Shown here in pieces: positions 7,497 to 17,500 of a DNA stretch of 64,000 bases (the stretch's first letter is position 1; each line of letters starts with the position of its first letter). Origin of the DNA: Qiania dongpingensis (lineage in GTDB: Bacteria > Bacillota > Clostridia > Lachnospirales > Lachnospiraceae). The notes beneath the pieces were generated by a model. That model searched no databases, was not told the DNA's origin, and saw nothing but the letters and a program-made list of their open reading frames with translations. Location of the stretch: contig NZ_CP060634.1 in assembly GCF_014337195.1 (NCBI RefSeq), positions 2,046,001 through 2,110,000 on the forward strand. Direction: 5' to 3'. Both the position numbers and the translations under genes were made by a program.

Positions 7497-7853
7497 ATGG
7501 ACTTTTATAAAAGGGCCGCGGAAGTCTGCAGACGGATTCCCCGCGGGACGGTGGCTACATACGGACAGATCGCCCTGCTCTGCGGGTTTCCAAAGAACGC
7601 CAGACAGGTGGGGTTTGCGCTGGGACGGCGCCTTATGGGACGGGATATCCCGGCCCATCGGGTAGTGAACTCCAAAGGATATTTAAGCGGGGCGGCTTCC
7701 TTTGATACACCGGACCTGCAGAAGCTTTTGCTGGAAGAGGAAGGAATCCGAGTGAACGCGGAAAGGACTGTAGACCTTAAAAGATACGGGTGGAATAATT
7801 CTTTAGAAGATGCGCTGGAGCTTCGGAGCTTTTTTGACAAACATGGAATATAA
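7497..7853 (+). CDS. Alkyltransferase-like protein (MGMT fold, no active Cys)
   Basis: The 118-residue protein has the DNA-binding domain of O6-methylguanine methyltransferase, with VATYGQIALLCG, RQVGFAL and a PxHRVVNSKG motif. In active enzymes the motif is PCHR; here it reads PAHR, so the methyl-accepting Cys is replaced by Ala. Such alkyltransferase-like (ATL) proteins bind O6-alkylguanine and flag it for nucleotide excision repair instead of repairing it. The start at 7497 follows AAAGGGGGG. It is the last gene of the 5628-7853 group and a terminator follows. Confidence 0.9.
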   Translation: MDFYKRAAEVCRRIPRGTVATYGQIALLCGFPKNARQVGFALGRRLMGRDIPAHRVVNSKGYLSGAASFDTPDLQKLLLEEEGIRVNAERTVDLKRYGWNNSLEDALELRSFFDKHGI

Positions 7854-7857
7854 AAGC

Positions 7858-7890
7858 TGGGAGGATAAAAAAGGCCTCCCGTTTTCTTTG
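7858..7890 (+). terminator. Terminator after ATL gene
   Basis: GGGAGG (7859-7864) and CCTCCC (7875-7880) arms are followed by GTTTTCTTT. Confidence 0.8.
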
Positions 7891-8041
7891 CCAGAAAATA
7901 CCTGAGGCAGTAAACGGGAGGAAAGTATAAAAGCGGTTGATTAAAACGAGAGAAAGAAGTATCATAGGGGAATAACAAAGTCAGATACTGCATAGAGAGG
8001 GGACTATAAATGGACTGGTATCCGGCGGATAGGGGGAAAAT

Positions 8042-11000
8042 ATGAAACGAAGAATAGCGGCCGGCTGTGCTGCTCTAATGTGCATGGTCATGGTACTTTC
8101 TTTACTGGGAGGTCTTGGGCCGGTTCAGGCGGAGGTGCCGGAGGAGAGCATTCAGACAGCAGGGGATACGGACAATGAAAGCAGTGTCCCGGAATCACAG
8201 AAGGAAACGGCCGGGACTGAGGAAACAGCGGTCTTTAAAGGGGAGAGCAGCGAGAATCCTCAGGAGGGGAGCAGTGGGGAATCCCATGAGACGGATTCTG
8301 CAGATTCGTCAGAAACTCCGATGGAGAATGGATCAAGATCGGACGCAGCAGGGAGCAAGGAAGATCTGCAGGAGACGGTGGACAATATCAAGGTCTTTTC
8401 TTCTCAGCCGGATTACAGCCAGATGTATACGTTCTCCCAGGGCACGATCACCGGTTTTTCCGACAGCTATCTGAACAGCCTTCCGGAAGAAAATGGATTC
8501 CGGTATACGGACATCGTCATACCGGCTGAAATAAACGGGCAGAAGGTGACGAAGATCGGCAGCTCCGCTTTTTTGGGAAGCACGAAGAGGTACGAGGGAA
8601 TACGGGTAAAAAGGATCGATCTGTCCGAGGCCGTCAATCTCGTGACCATAGACAGTATGGCGTTCTATGCCCTTGGCTCCATATACAGTGAAATGGACAG
8701 CTGTTCTCTGGTGCTGAATGAGGGGCTGACTGCCATCGGAGGCAACGCGTTTAATGGACAGAAGACAATTAAAGGAAACCTGTATATACCGGACAGCGTG
8801 ACCAGCATTGGCTCCAGCGCGTTTTCCGGCTGTGGGTTTGACGGTACCCTGCGCCTTCCGGAGAATCCTTCCTTTAAGGAAGTACAGGGACAGGTATTTG
8901 AGAGATGCCATTTCACCGGGAGTCTGAAAATCCCGGACAATGTGACGTCTATCATTGGGAATTTTGCTTTCAGTGAAAATGATTTTTCCGATATTGTCCT
9001 GAATAACGGAATTACGAAAATAGGCGGCTCCTCATTCATGGGCTGCGGCCAGATCACAAGGGTTCGGATTGCCGGAAAAACAGATTCCGGCGCTGCGGTG
9101 GAGCTGCCGGACGTTTTATCCGTGCTGGACAGCAACGTGTTTAAAAATTGTAAAAAGCTGTCTGGATGGGTAAAGATACCGGATGGAGTCACCAGTGTGG
9201 GTTCCAGCGTTTTCACAGGGACAGGGATTCGTACGATTTATATGCCGGACAGCGATACGGTCGCTTATACCACTAATTTTCTTTTTGATACCACATTGAA
9301 CGCTGCCGTATTTCCGACTAAGGCTTTATACGACCAGTATCAGCCCAAGATGAACAGCGGGTCCAGGCAGTATTGTGCGTATCCGCTGACGGTGACGTTT
9401 CTGGATGAAGAGGAACAGACTCTGGCGACCAGAGAGGTTCTGTATAAGCGTCCTCTCAATTACCATGAAACGGCCAACGGATGGGAGACGGATTCGGGTT
9501 TTCAGTTTCCCGAGACAGCAGAGAGCATGGCGGGCTATGATATCGGCTGGAGTTTTACAAAAGGGGGGAAGGTAGTTGCTGCCAATGCGCTTGTGACGGG
9601 CGGAACTCTCTATTTCTCCAAATCGGTATCTGCTCCGCAGATTACATTTGAAGAAGTGAAAACGAAAGAATATGACGGAAAGACCGAATACATCCGATGT
9701 TCGGCATCTCATCCCCTGGCGGGAGAGGACGGAGAATACACCTTTTTGTATTGTACTTTAAAAGGGAATGACAGTTCGTTTTTTTACGTCAGCGATGAGC
9801 CCTTTGTATATCCGGTCACTAATGTGGGGGATTCCATGAGATATGTCTGCTATGTGCAGATGTACGAAAAGGCTCACCCGGAGTACCGCGGCAAATGGAA
9901 CTTGAGCACCTGGTATGAATATTTTGCGACATGGGTAGATATCCGACAGACCAGTCCCGTTTATCATCCTCAGTTTCCGGACCATGTGCCGGTGGGAACA
10001 GCTGTCTCACAGATTCCTCTTAAATTGACTTCCGGGGATACGCCGGGGACGGTCAGCTGGGACGTTTCGGACGCAGTTATAAAGGAGGGGGAGCAGACCT
10101 TAACCTGGACCTATATTCCGGAGGATACGGAAAACTATATCTCGGCCGGACTGACCGGGGAGGCGAAGATCACTGGCGATGTGGAATACCCCATACACAT
10201 CGAGACAGAAGGAAGGGGAACCGTTGATCCTGACATAGACTCGTGTCCCGTGGCCGGTCAGCTCTTTACTTTAACGCCTGAATATGGATATAAGCTCGAA
10301 TCCGTGTCAGTGAACGGCATGGAGATGATACAAAGGGTACAGCAGTCAGATACTGGGAAAGTCAGCTACACGCTGAACATTATCCCCGTGGGTCAGACTG
10401 AAATGAAGGTGATCTTCGCGCCGGTCAAGACGGAGGACCTGGAAGACATGGCCGAGGCCCTGCCGGACGCGGTGGAAGATGAACAGGATATCCGGGATAT
10501 CCTGAATATGAAGCTGCATTATGAAGCTCTGGATGAACAGGAGAAAAGTTCTGTTTCAGAGGATACGGTCAAAAAAATGGCGGATGCTCTCCTGCAGATT
10601 CCTTCCGTAGAAGTACAGACCAATCTGCCGGAGGCACAGGGAGAGATTCTTTCAAAAGAGCAGGAGGCGTATCTGCTGAGCTGCATGACTGCGGAAGAGG
10701 CGGAACAGCTTCTGGACGGCGCCATAGGACGTTTTGTGGTCGCTATGCATGTGCTTCCGAAGGATGAAACAGAGTCGGATGTAGCCGATTCTGTGGCACA
10801 GGTCCTGGGAGATTACCAGATCGGGGCGCACTATGAGATAAGAATTGAAAAACAGATATATGAAAACGCTTCGTCGGGAGAGCCGGACCGGACTGAGACT
10901 ATTTCAGAACTGGGCATACCGCTCCGCCTGGTTCTTACAGTACCGGAAGAGCTGATGCCATCTGAAGGCACAGTCCGGAAATTCGCTTTGATCCGAACCC

Positions 11001-11437
11001 ATGATTTTGGCGGAAAGCTTGTTTCACAGGTTTTGGAGGATCTGGATATGGAAGCTTCAACTATAACAGTTGATTCCGGCTATTTCTCCACATACTCCGT
11101 AGTGTATGCCGATTCAAAGAAAGAAGAAGAATCTACGGAAACAGAGATAACTACGGAGCCGCAGGAAACCACGGAATCGGAAGAAAGCAAAGAAGAGGGA
11201 AGCGGCAGCTCCGAAAGTACGGCGGCTGTGAATCCGACGAGACCGGACGGTCCATCCAGGCCGGGGAGCATGGGAGGAAAAAATGGAAAAGGAGCTGCCG
11301 GCACGGCAGGTCAAAATGTGAAAACCGGGGATCAGGCTCCTGTCTTACCTGCCATATGTGGGATTATTGCGGCAATACTGGCGTCGGCCCTCCTGATCTC
11401 TCATAAGAAAAAAACAGCTCATCAGAAAGAAATGTAA
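8042..11437 (+). CDS. Large BspA-like leucine-rich repeat surface protein
   Basis: The 1131-residue protein has a signal peptide cut after about residue 30 (GPVQA). A Ser/Glu/Thr-rich linker follows to about 115. Residues about 130-420 are tandem LRR_5 (BspA-type) repeats, with recurring IPDSVTSIGSSAFSGC-like units. Then come several beta-sandwich-like modules (about 450-800) and an acidic helical part. The C-terminus has a long Glu/Ser/Thr stretch (about 1025-1065), the motif NVKTGDQAP, a hydrophobic segment and KKK, like the VKTGD-type cell-surface anchors common in Lachnospiraceae; it is not a classical LPxTG. It probably mediates attachment to host or other cells; the ligand is unknown. 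A clear terminator follows, so it is a single-gene unit. Confidence 0.88.
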   Translation: MKRRIAAGCAALMCMVMVLSLLGGLGPVQAEVPEESIQTAGDTDNESSVPESQKETAGTEETAVFKGESSENPQEGSSGESHETDSADSSETPMENGSRSDAAGSKEDLQETVDNIKVFSSQPDYSQMYTFSQGTITGFSDSYLNSLPEENGFRYTDIVIPAEINGQKVTKIGSSAFLGSTKRYEGIRVKRIDLSEAVNLVTIDSMAFYALGSIYSEMDSCSLVLNEGLTAIGGNAFNGQKTIKGNLYIPDSVTSIGSSAFSGCGFDGTLRLPENPSFKEVQGQVFERCHFTGSLKIPDNVTSIIGNFAFSENDFSDIVLNNGITKIGGSSFMGCGQITRVRIAGKTDSGAAVELPDVLSVLDSNVFKNCKKLSGWVKIPDGVTSVGSSVFTGTGIRTIYMPDSDTVAYTTNFLFDTTLNAAVFPTKALYDQYQPKMNSGSRQYCAYPLTVTFLDEEEQTLATREVLYKRPLNYHETANGWETDSGFQFPETAESMAGYDIGWSFTKGGKVVAANALVTGGTLYFSKSVSAPQITFEEVKTKEYDGKTEYIRCSASHPLAGEDGEYTFLYCTLKGNDSSFFYVSDEPFVYPVTNVGDSMRYVCYVQMYEKAHPEYRGKWNLSTWYEYFATWVDIRQTSPVYHPQFPDHVPVGTAVSQIPLKLTSGDTPGTVSWDVSDAVIKEGEQTLTWTYIPEDTENYISAGLTGEAKITGDVEYPIHIETEGRGTVDPDIDSCPVAGQLFTLTPEYGYKLESVSVNGMEMIQRVQQSDTGKVSYTLNIIPVGQTEMKVIFAPVKTEDLEDMAEALPDAVEDEQDIRDILNMKLHYEALDEQEKSSVSEDTVKKMADALLQIPSVEVQTNLPEAQGEILSKEQEAYLLSCMTAEEAEQLLDGAIGRFVVAMHVLPKDETESDVADSVAQVLGDYQIGAHYEIRIEKQIYENASSGEPDRTETISELGIPLRLVLTVPEELMPSEGTVRKFALIRTHDFGGKLVSQVLEDLDMEASTITVDSGYFSTYSVVYADSKKEEESTETEITTEPQETTESEESKEEGSGSSESTAAVNPTRPDGPSRPGSMGGKNGKGAAGTAGQNVKTGDQAPVLPAICGIIAAILASALLISHKKKTAHQKEM

Positions 11438-11466
11438 AAGGCAGATAAGCTTCTATGAATGTAAAA

Positions 11467-11495
11467 GCCGGCGGAAGGGTTCCGCCGGTTTTTGT
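11467..11495 (+). terminator. Terminator after LRR surface protein gene
   Basis: GCCGGCGGAA and TTCCGCCGGT arms (11467-11490) are followed by TTTTTG. Confidence 0.88.
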
Positions 11496-11572
11496 TTCTC
11501 TTGTTGACAAACCCTATATTTGGTAATAAAATGATAATAGTTACTATTTTATTTTTTATACGGAGGTGTGTT

Positions 11573-12967
11573 ATGGCGGTGTACAAATGTAGTATTTGCG
11601 GATACATGTTTGATGAGGAAAAAGAGGGAAAAGCCTTTTCGGAGCTCAAAGAATGTCCGGTCTGTCACCAGATGAAAAAATTTTTTGACAGAGTAGAACA
11701 GAAAGAGAAGATTGAGGAGGCGCCGGCAGAGACGAAGGAACAGAGCCTGGAATATCCGGCTGATTTTGTTCGGGAAGATGACAGCATCCGGTATATGAAG
11801 GAAATCCATCAGATGGCAGTGAGCGGAGCATCGATCATAGGAGCGATGGGTACTCAGATGAAAATGCCGGGCTGGGACGATATCTTGATAATGGGCAATC
11901 AGCTTAACCCGATGCCTCTGGAAGAGCATGCTGAGATTGATACAACCACAGTCATTGGGCCGCATGCCAAAAAGCCTCTGGTCATTGATAATCCGGTATA
12001 CATTTCCCATATGTCCTTCGGAGCTCTTTCCAAAGAGACGAAGATTGCCCTGGCAAAGGGAAGCGCTTTGGCGGGGACCGCCATGTGCAGCGGAGAAGGC
12101 GGAATCCTGCCGGAGGAGATGGAAGCGGCTGCCAAATATATTTTTGAATATGTGCCGAACCGCTATAGTGTGACACCGGAAAATCTGAAGAACTCCGACG
12201 CGATTGAAATTAAGATCGGCCAGGGAACGAAACCGGGTATGGGAGGCCATCTGCCCGGCGGCAAGGTCACTCCGGAGATCGCAAAGATTCGGAATAAGCC
12301 TGTGGGAAAAGATATCATCAGCCCGTCTTATTTCCGGGACGTGACCAATAAAGAGGAGCTGAAGGAGCTGGTGGCCCAGCTCAGAATGGCTTCGGAGGGA
12401 CGGCCTATTGGGATAAAGATTGCCGCCGGGCATATTGAACAGGATTTGGAATACTGTGTCTACGCGGAGCCGGACTTTATCACCATTGACGGCCGGGGAG
12501 GCGCGACGGGGGCCAGTCCTCAGATTATACGGGATGCGACGAGCGTACCAACTGTCTATGCTCTATACCGGGCAAGAAAATACTTGGATTCCATAAATTC
12601 CGATATTTCTCTGGTGATAACGGGAGGCCTGCGGGTATCCTCCGATTTTGCCAAAGCGCTCGCCATGGGAGCCGACGCAGTCGCGATAGCTTCAGCAGGA
12701 CTGATCGCGGCGGCCTGCCAGCAGTACCGTATATGCGGTACGGGCATGTGTCCGGTCGGAGTAGCCACTCAAGATCCGGAGCTGAGAGCTCGTTTCAAAG
12801 TAGATGCCGCGGCGAGAAGAGTGGCTAATTTTCTGAACGCATCCCTGGAGGAGCTTAAGACCTTTGCGAGAATAACAGGGCATGAAAAGCTCAGCGGCCT
12901 TTCTGTAAAAGATTTGTGTACCATTGACCGGGAGATATCTGACTATACTAATATCCCCCACGCGTGA
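11573..12967 (+). CDS. Rubredoxin-like domain fused to a glutamate synthase-type FMN domain
   Basis: The 464-residue protein begins with a small zinc or iron ribbon (C6xxC9 and C28xxC31), then a GltS central-type FMN barrel (about residues 100-440) with FGALSKE, GEGG, GGHLPG, DGRGGATGASP, GGLR and GADAVAIAS. CGTGMCPVGVATQDP matches the region of glutamate synthases that holds the iron-sulfur cysteines, though only two Cys remain here. The family is annotated as FMN-binding glutamate synthase, but no glutaminase domain or small subunit is nearby, so glutamate synthesis is unproven and a stand-alone redox role is as likely. The start at 11573 follows CGGAGGTG; an in-frame start at 11492 overlaps the preceding terminator and is rejected. 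Confidence 0.87.
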   Translation: MAVYKCSICGYMFDEEKEGKAFSELKECPVCHQMKKFFDRVEQKEKIEEAPAETKEQSLEYPADFVREDDSIRYMKEIHQMAVSGASIIGAMGTQMKMPGWDDILIMGNQLNPMPLEEHAEIDTTTVIGPHAKKPLVIDNPVYISHMSFGALSKETKIALAKGSALAGTAMCSGEGGILPEEMEAAAKYIFEYVPNRYSVTPENLKNSDAIEIKIGQGTKPGMGGHLPGGKVTPEIAKIRNKPVGKDIISPSYFRDVTNKEELKELVAQLRMASEGRPIGIKIAAGHIEQDLEYCVYAEPDFITIDGRGGATGASPQIIRDATSVPTVYALYRARKYLDSINSDISLVITGGLRVSSDFAKALAMGADAVAIASAGLIAAACQQYRICGTGMCPVGVATQDPELRARFKVDAAARRVANFLNASLEELKTFARITGHEKLSGLSVKDLCTIDREISDYTNIPHA

Positions 12968-12988
12968 ATGAGAGAGTACGAAATTGGT

Positions 12989-13837
12989 TCATTTTCCAGA
13001 ATGGAATAATTCGTAATAGAAAATATACTGCTGCAGGATACCGGCGCAGCCGTTATAGCAGGAGACAGGAAAGCCCTGGGGATATTCCCGCTCAAGGACC
13101 TGACGTATATGAGTATCTATGGGAAAGGCCTCAATATGGTGCAGGGCAAAAAGACAGATACAGTCGGCCACCTTTGCCCCGATGCCGTAGCAAGACATCA
13201 GGGCTTCCCTGGCCGCAGGGTAGTCCATGTGCCGGACGGATTCCAGGCAGAAACTTCCGTCTGATACATCCTGGGCTGTTTTCTGTATGTATTTGGCACG
13301 GTATCCCAGGTTGCAATTCCGGAGTTCGTCTTCTGAGGCGGAAGCGAGTTTATCCGGCCCCGGAAATCCATAGTGAATCTGGCCGCTGGAATCTGTGACC
13401 GCATTTCCGTAGTTCTTGCACAGGAGGCGGATACACCGGCGGATTCGGGGAATATTGTTCTGCTGGGAAATCAGGAAGGTGACCATGGTTTCCCAGAGGT
13501 CCTGGCGCAGGATCCGAATCCCGCCGCCGAAGGACACGGCATTCCGAAGATATCTGTCCCGTTCCGGCACCAGACGTTTGACGGCTCCATAGTCGGCGGA
13601 AAGGTCGAAGTAGGGACTCCAGAACTCCTCAAAGTCCTGTTCCGTGCAGGAAAACCCATAAGTCCGATACGGCTCTCCAACGGGGGTATCTTCTCTGCCG
13701 CCCATATCAAGAATCTCCAGATACTGGTCAGATGCGAGCAGATGAAAGCGGCCCGGCGCAGTTTCTTCCAGACGGAAGCACTGGCCGGAGGCCGCAATCT
13801 GTTTCAGATTAAAATCAGCGAGCGTTTTGACAATCAT
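12989..13837 (-). CDS. 8-oxoguanine DNA glycosylase/AP lyase (OGG1-like)
   Basis: The 282-residue base-excision repair enzyme removes 8-oxoguanine from DNA. It has the N-terminal OGG-type domain with GQCFR near residue 19, SQQNNIPRIRR near 125, and a helix-hairpin-helix-GPD domain with the loop YGIGAKVAD (about 217-225). The catalytic Lys is Lys182 (GYRAKYI) and the activating Asp is Asp241 (FPIDTHIRQ). It overlaps the upstream gene by four bases, so both are translated from one message. Convergent with the gene ending at 12967. Confidence 0.93.
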   Translation of the reverse strand: MIVKTLADFNLKQIAASGQCFRLEETAPGRFHLLASDQYLEILDMGGREDTPVGEPYRTYGFSCTEQDFEEFWSPYFDLSADYGAVKRLVPERDRYLRNAVSFGGGIRILRQDLWETMVTFLISQQNNIPRIRRCIRLLCKNYGNAVTDSSGQIHYGFPGPDKLASASEDELRNCNLGYRAKYIQKTAQDVSDGSFCLESVRHMDYPAAREALMSCYGIGAKVADCICLFALHHIEAFPIDTHIRQVLEREYPQGFPVSCYNGCAGILQQYIFYYELFHSGK

Positions 13838-14340
13838 TCTAATTCCATTCTCCCATATTTCAGCTCTGCCCCGTCTTTGTCATATTTTTTACGCTTTCCG
13901 GTTATTTCTTCAATGGTTATTTTCCATACTGCGGTGTTGTTCAGGCTTCGCTCCATGGACCGCTGAAATTCCCCCATATTGGCGGGAGTATGGCGTTCGC
14001 ATATGAGCCGCAGGGCATGTGTTTTTTCCTGTTCATCTTTGACTTCGGACGCAGTGCCGGTGAGGACAGCCGATTCGAATTCTGTGGTGAATTTATCGGA
14101 AGCGCGCTTCGTATCCCCCACACAGGTCATACATACCCGGGAATCGGCTGCCAGGGCGGCGGCTTTTTTTCCAATAGCTTTGCTTGCATGAAAATAAATG
14201 AAATTTCCGTCCCGGGCGATAGTCAGGGGAATACAGTAGGGAAATCCGTCCGCATCGTTCATTGCCATAACAGCCCATTCACATTTATCAACGATGGATT
14301 CTGCGAATTCGCGGGGCATTTCTCTGTCTTTACGTATCAT
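13834..14340 (-). CDS. Pyridoxamine 5'-phosphate oxidase-like flavin protein (NimA-like)
   Basis: The 168-residue protein has the split-barrel flavin-binding fold of the PNPOx group. Segments such as CEWAVMAMNDADGFPYCIPLTIA and FIYFHASKAIGKKAAAL are typical of the sub-group annotated as nitroimidazole resistance or putative flavin oxidoreductases. The substrate is unknown. The start follows AAGGAGG. It is the first gene of a two-gene transcript with the OGG-like glycosylase, which suggests, without proving, a link to oxidative damage. Confidence 0.85.
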   Translation of the reverse strand: MIRKDREMPREFAESIVDKCEWAVMAMNDADGFPYCIPLTIARDGNFIYFHASKAIGKKAAALAADSRVCMTCVGDTKRASDKFTTEFESAVLTGTASEVKDEQEKTHALRLICERHTPANMGEFQRSMERSLNNTAVWKITIEEITGKRKKYDKDGAELKYGRMELE

Positions 14341-14435
14341 AACAGCCTCCTTATATTGAAATTAGTCAGAATAGTTTCTATTGGCTCAAGCTGTATTTTA
14401 CCATATCAAGCGATAAAAATCGACAAAGTATTACG

Positions 14436-14504
14436 GCAGACTTCAATTTTATAGTGCGACAGGTGCTGGAAATGGTAGCAGACTTCAAAAGAATAGAGTA
14501 TAAT
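14436..14504 (+). promoter_or_regulatory. Tandem direct repeat upstream of a TATAAT box
   Basis: The 11-base sequence GCAGACTTCAA occurs at 14436-14446 and again at 14478-14488, start to start 42 bases, which is four helical turns. TATAAT lies at 14499-14504, while the -35 position has no good hexamer and falls in the second repeat. This is the layout of an activator-dependent promoter for the gene at 14579. The binding protein is unknown. Confidence 0.4.
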
Positions 14505-14578
14505 GTCAAAATAATGTTGAAAAAAAGCCTGACAGGGAGAGACGGCGCCCGGGGCGGGAATGATAGGAGAGCTGTGGG

Positions 14579-17500
14579 ATGGATAAAAGGGACATTCTCG
14601 TGATAGTGGACGATATGGAAGTGAACAGGGCAATCCTCAGTGAAGTATTTCAGTCGGAGTATCGTATATTGGAGGCTGAAAATGGGGAGCAGGCATTAAT
14701 GTTTATAGAGCATTACCGGAGCAGGATAGCGGCGGTGCTTCTGGATTTGATCATGCCGATGAAGGACGGCTACCAGGTGATGGAACAGATGGAGAAGAAA
14801 AAGTTCCTGCCGGAAATACCTGTGGTCGTCATCACATCAGAGGACAGCTATGACTGCGAAGTTAGAGCCTTTGATATGGGAGCTTCCGATATTATCAGGA
14901 AGCCCTTCGAACCGTATGTGGTGAAACGGCGGGTGGAAAACGTGGTGGATCTGCACAGACACAGGCAGCATCTGGAGGAGCTGGTAGAAGAACAGGCGAC
15001 GAGCCTGCGGGAATCCAACGAGGTCATGATCGACGCGCTGTCTTCCGTCATCGAATACCGGAGCCTGGAATCGGGCCAGCATATCCTCCGCATCCGCATG
15101 TTTACGAAAATTCTTCTGGAAGACGTGGCGCGGAGCTACCAGGAATATGGACTGGATGAACGCAGGATCGAGATCATCAGCCGGGCCGCTTCCATGCACG
15201 ATGTGGGTAAGATTGCCATACCCGATTCTGTTCTGAACAAACCGGGCCGCCTGACGCCGGAAGAGTTTGAGGTCATGAAGACTCATTCACTGAAAGGGTG
15301 TGAGATACTGGCCGGATTGGACCGGATGAATGATAAAGAATACCAGCAGTATGCCTATAATATCTGCCGTTACCACCATGAGAGATGGGATGGAAACGGA
15401 TATCCGGACGGCCTGAGAGGAGACCGGATTCCTATCTGCGCTCAGGTGGTAGGGCTGGCGGATGCCTATGATGCGTTGACAACAGAGCGGATCTATAAGA
15501 AGGCTTATTCGCAGGAGAAGGCATATAATATGATTTTGAACGGAGAGTGCGGTACCTTTTCCCCCAAGCTTTTGGAGTGCTTTAAGAATGTGAGGGATTC
15601 CTTTGCAGGGCTTGCCCGGGACTATGCGGACGGGCGTTCTCCCAAGTCTGATCTGATGATTGGGGGCGGGATGAAGCGGAATGTCATGGAGACGGGGACG
15701 GGTACGCTGGAGCAGGGGCAGATGAAGTATTTTTCTCTGCTCCGCTATCTGGAATCCACGGTGATCGAGCTGGACATCAGCACGGGTGTTTATCATGTCA
15801 TATATCTGTCGGACAATAATTTCCAGCTTCTCCGCTCCGGCGGGCTGTTTGAGAAAGCGCTCTATAATTTTACCAAAGAAATGATCCACCCTTCCGACCG
15901 GGAAAAGGTGCTTTATTCCTTTGGAGAATACCTGTATGAGTTCTTTAACGGAGGGATGATCAAGCAGAGCTGGAAGTTCCGCGTATATGACCAGATGAAA
16001 GAAGAATACCGGTGGAATACGGCCACGCTGCTGCGGATCGATGTGGAGAATCCGCACCAGAGAAAGGTCATAATCATCTGGCATCCGGAGGAATTGATTC
16101 AGGAGGAACGGCGCCTTCCCCAGCATTTTGGAGAAGGGACAGAAGCCATGCGGGATCTGTTTGCCGGAATGCAGAAATGTGTTTACGATAAATGGTGCAC
16201 CATTGAATATGTAAACGAAAGCTTTTTGAAGCTGGTTGATTATACCAGGGATGAGATTAAGGAAAAATTCCATAACCATTTTATAGAAATGATCTGCCCT
16301 GCGGACCGGGACCGCGTGAAGCGGCAGATGAGAGAGCAGCGGAACGCGGGAAATACCATAGAAGTGGAATACCGTTTGGAATCGAAAAACGGACAGATCA
16401 TATGGGTGCTTGATAAATGCCGCGTCGTTACGGAACAGGACGGCAGGGAATATCTGTATTGTCTTCTGATAGACATCACGAAGACGCGGATGGCTCAAGA
16501 AGAGCTTCGGATGAGTTTGGAGCGCCATGAGATCATCATGGACCAGAGCAACGATATCATCTTTGAATGGGATATTGACGGTGATAGTATCGTCTATTCT
16601 TCCAATTGGGAGAAGAAATTCGGCTATGCTCCGATACGGGAGAGCGTTGGCAGCCGGATTCCGGCGGCGTCTCATCTGCATCCGGCGGACCGGCCGGAAT
16701 TCCTAAACCTGATGCGTGAGATAGCGGATGGGCTGCCTTACAAAGAGGCGGAAGTAAGAATCGCGAAGGCCGACGGAAGTTATTCTTGGTTTCGGATCCG
16801 GGCGACCGCACAGTTTGATGGACGCGGGAGAGCAGTGAAATCTGTTGGTGTCATTATTGATATTGATGATGAGAAGAAGAAGACAGAAGAGCTTATCGAC
16901 AAGGCGGGGCGGGATTCCCTTACGAATCTTCTGAACAAGGCTGTGTCCAGGAAAAAGATCAAGGATTGTCTGGCGAAGGGGGGATACCGGGGAAAGGCCG
17001 CTATGCTCATCATTGACTTGGACAATTTTAAAGGAATGAATGACCGCTTCGGACATATGTTCGGAGACGCGGTGCTGAAGGAGTTTGCCGGAATCTTAGA
17101 CAGCCTTTTCCGCAGAGAAGATATCGTATCGCGCATAGGCGGAGACGAGTTCCTCGTGTTCATGCCCAGATGTGCGAGTCTTGTGGTCGTCATGGAAAAA
17201 GCAGAAAGGATTCTCCAGTTGTTTAAGGAGATATTCCTGGAGAATTTGGGAGAGGACTGCTTTTCCTGCAGCATCGGGGTTTCTGTGTGTCCTGATAATG
17301 GAAATGATTATGATACGCTGTTCTTAAGTGCGGACAAGGCTCTATATATGGCGAAGGGCCAGGGCAAGAACCGGTGCCTGTTTTATAATCCGGAGGCCAT
17401 GGGGCATGGCCCGGAGAAGCTGTTGGCGGCGAAAACGAGGATTGATTCGGAGGCGGGTATCCCATATGATCTGTCTGGCGTGATTCGGGAAATATTTGGG

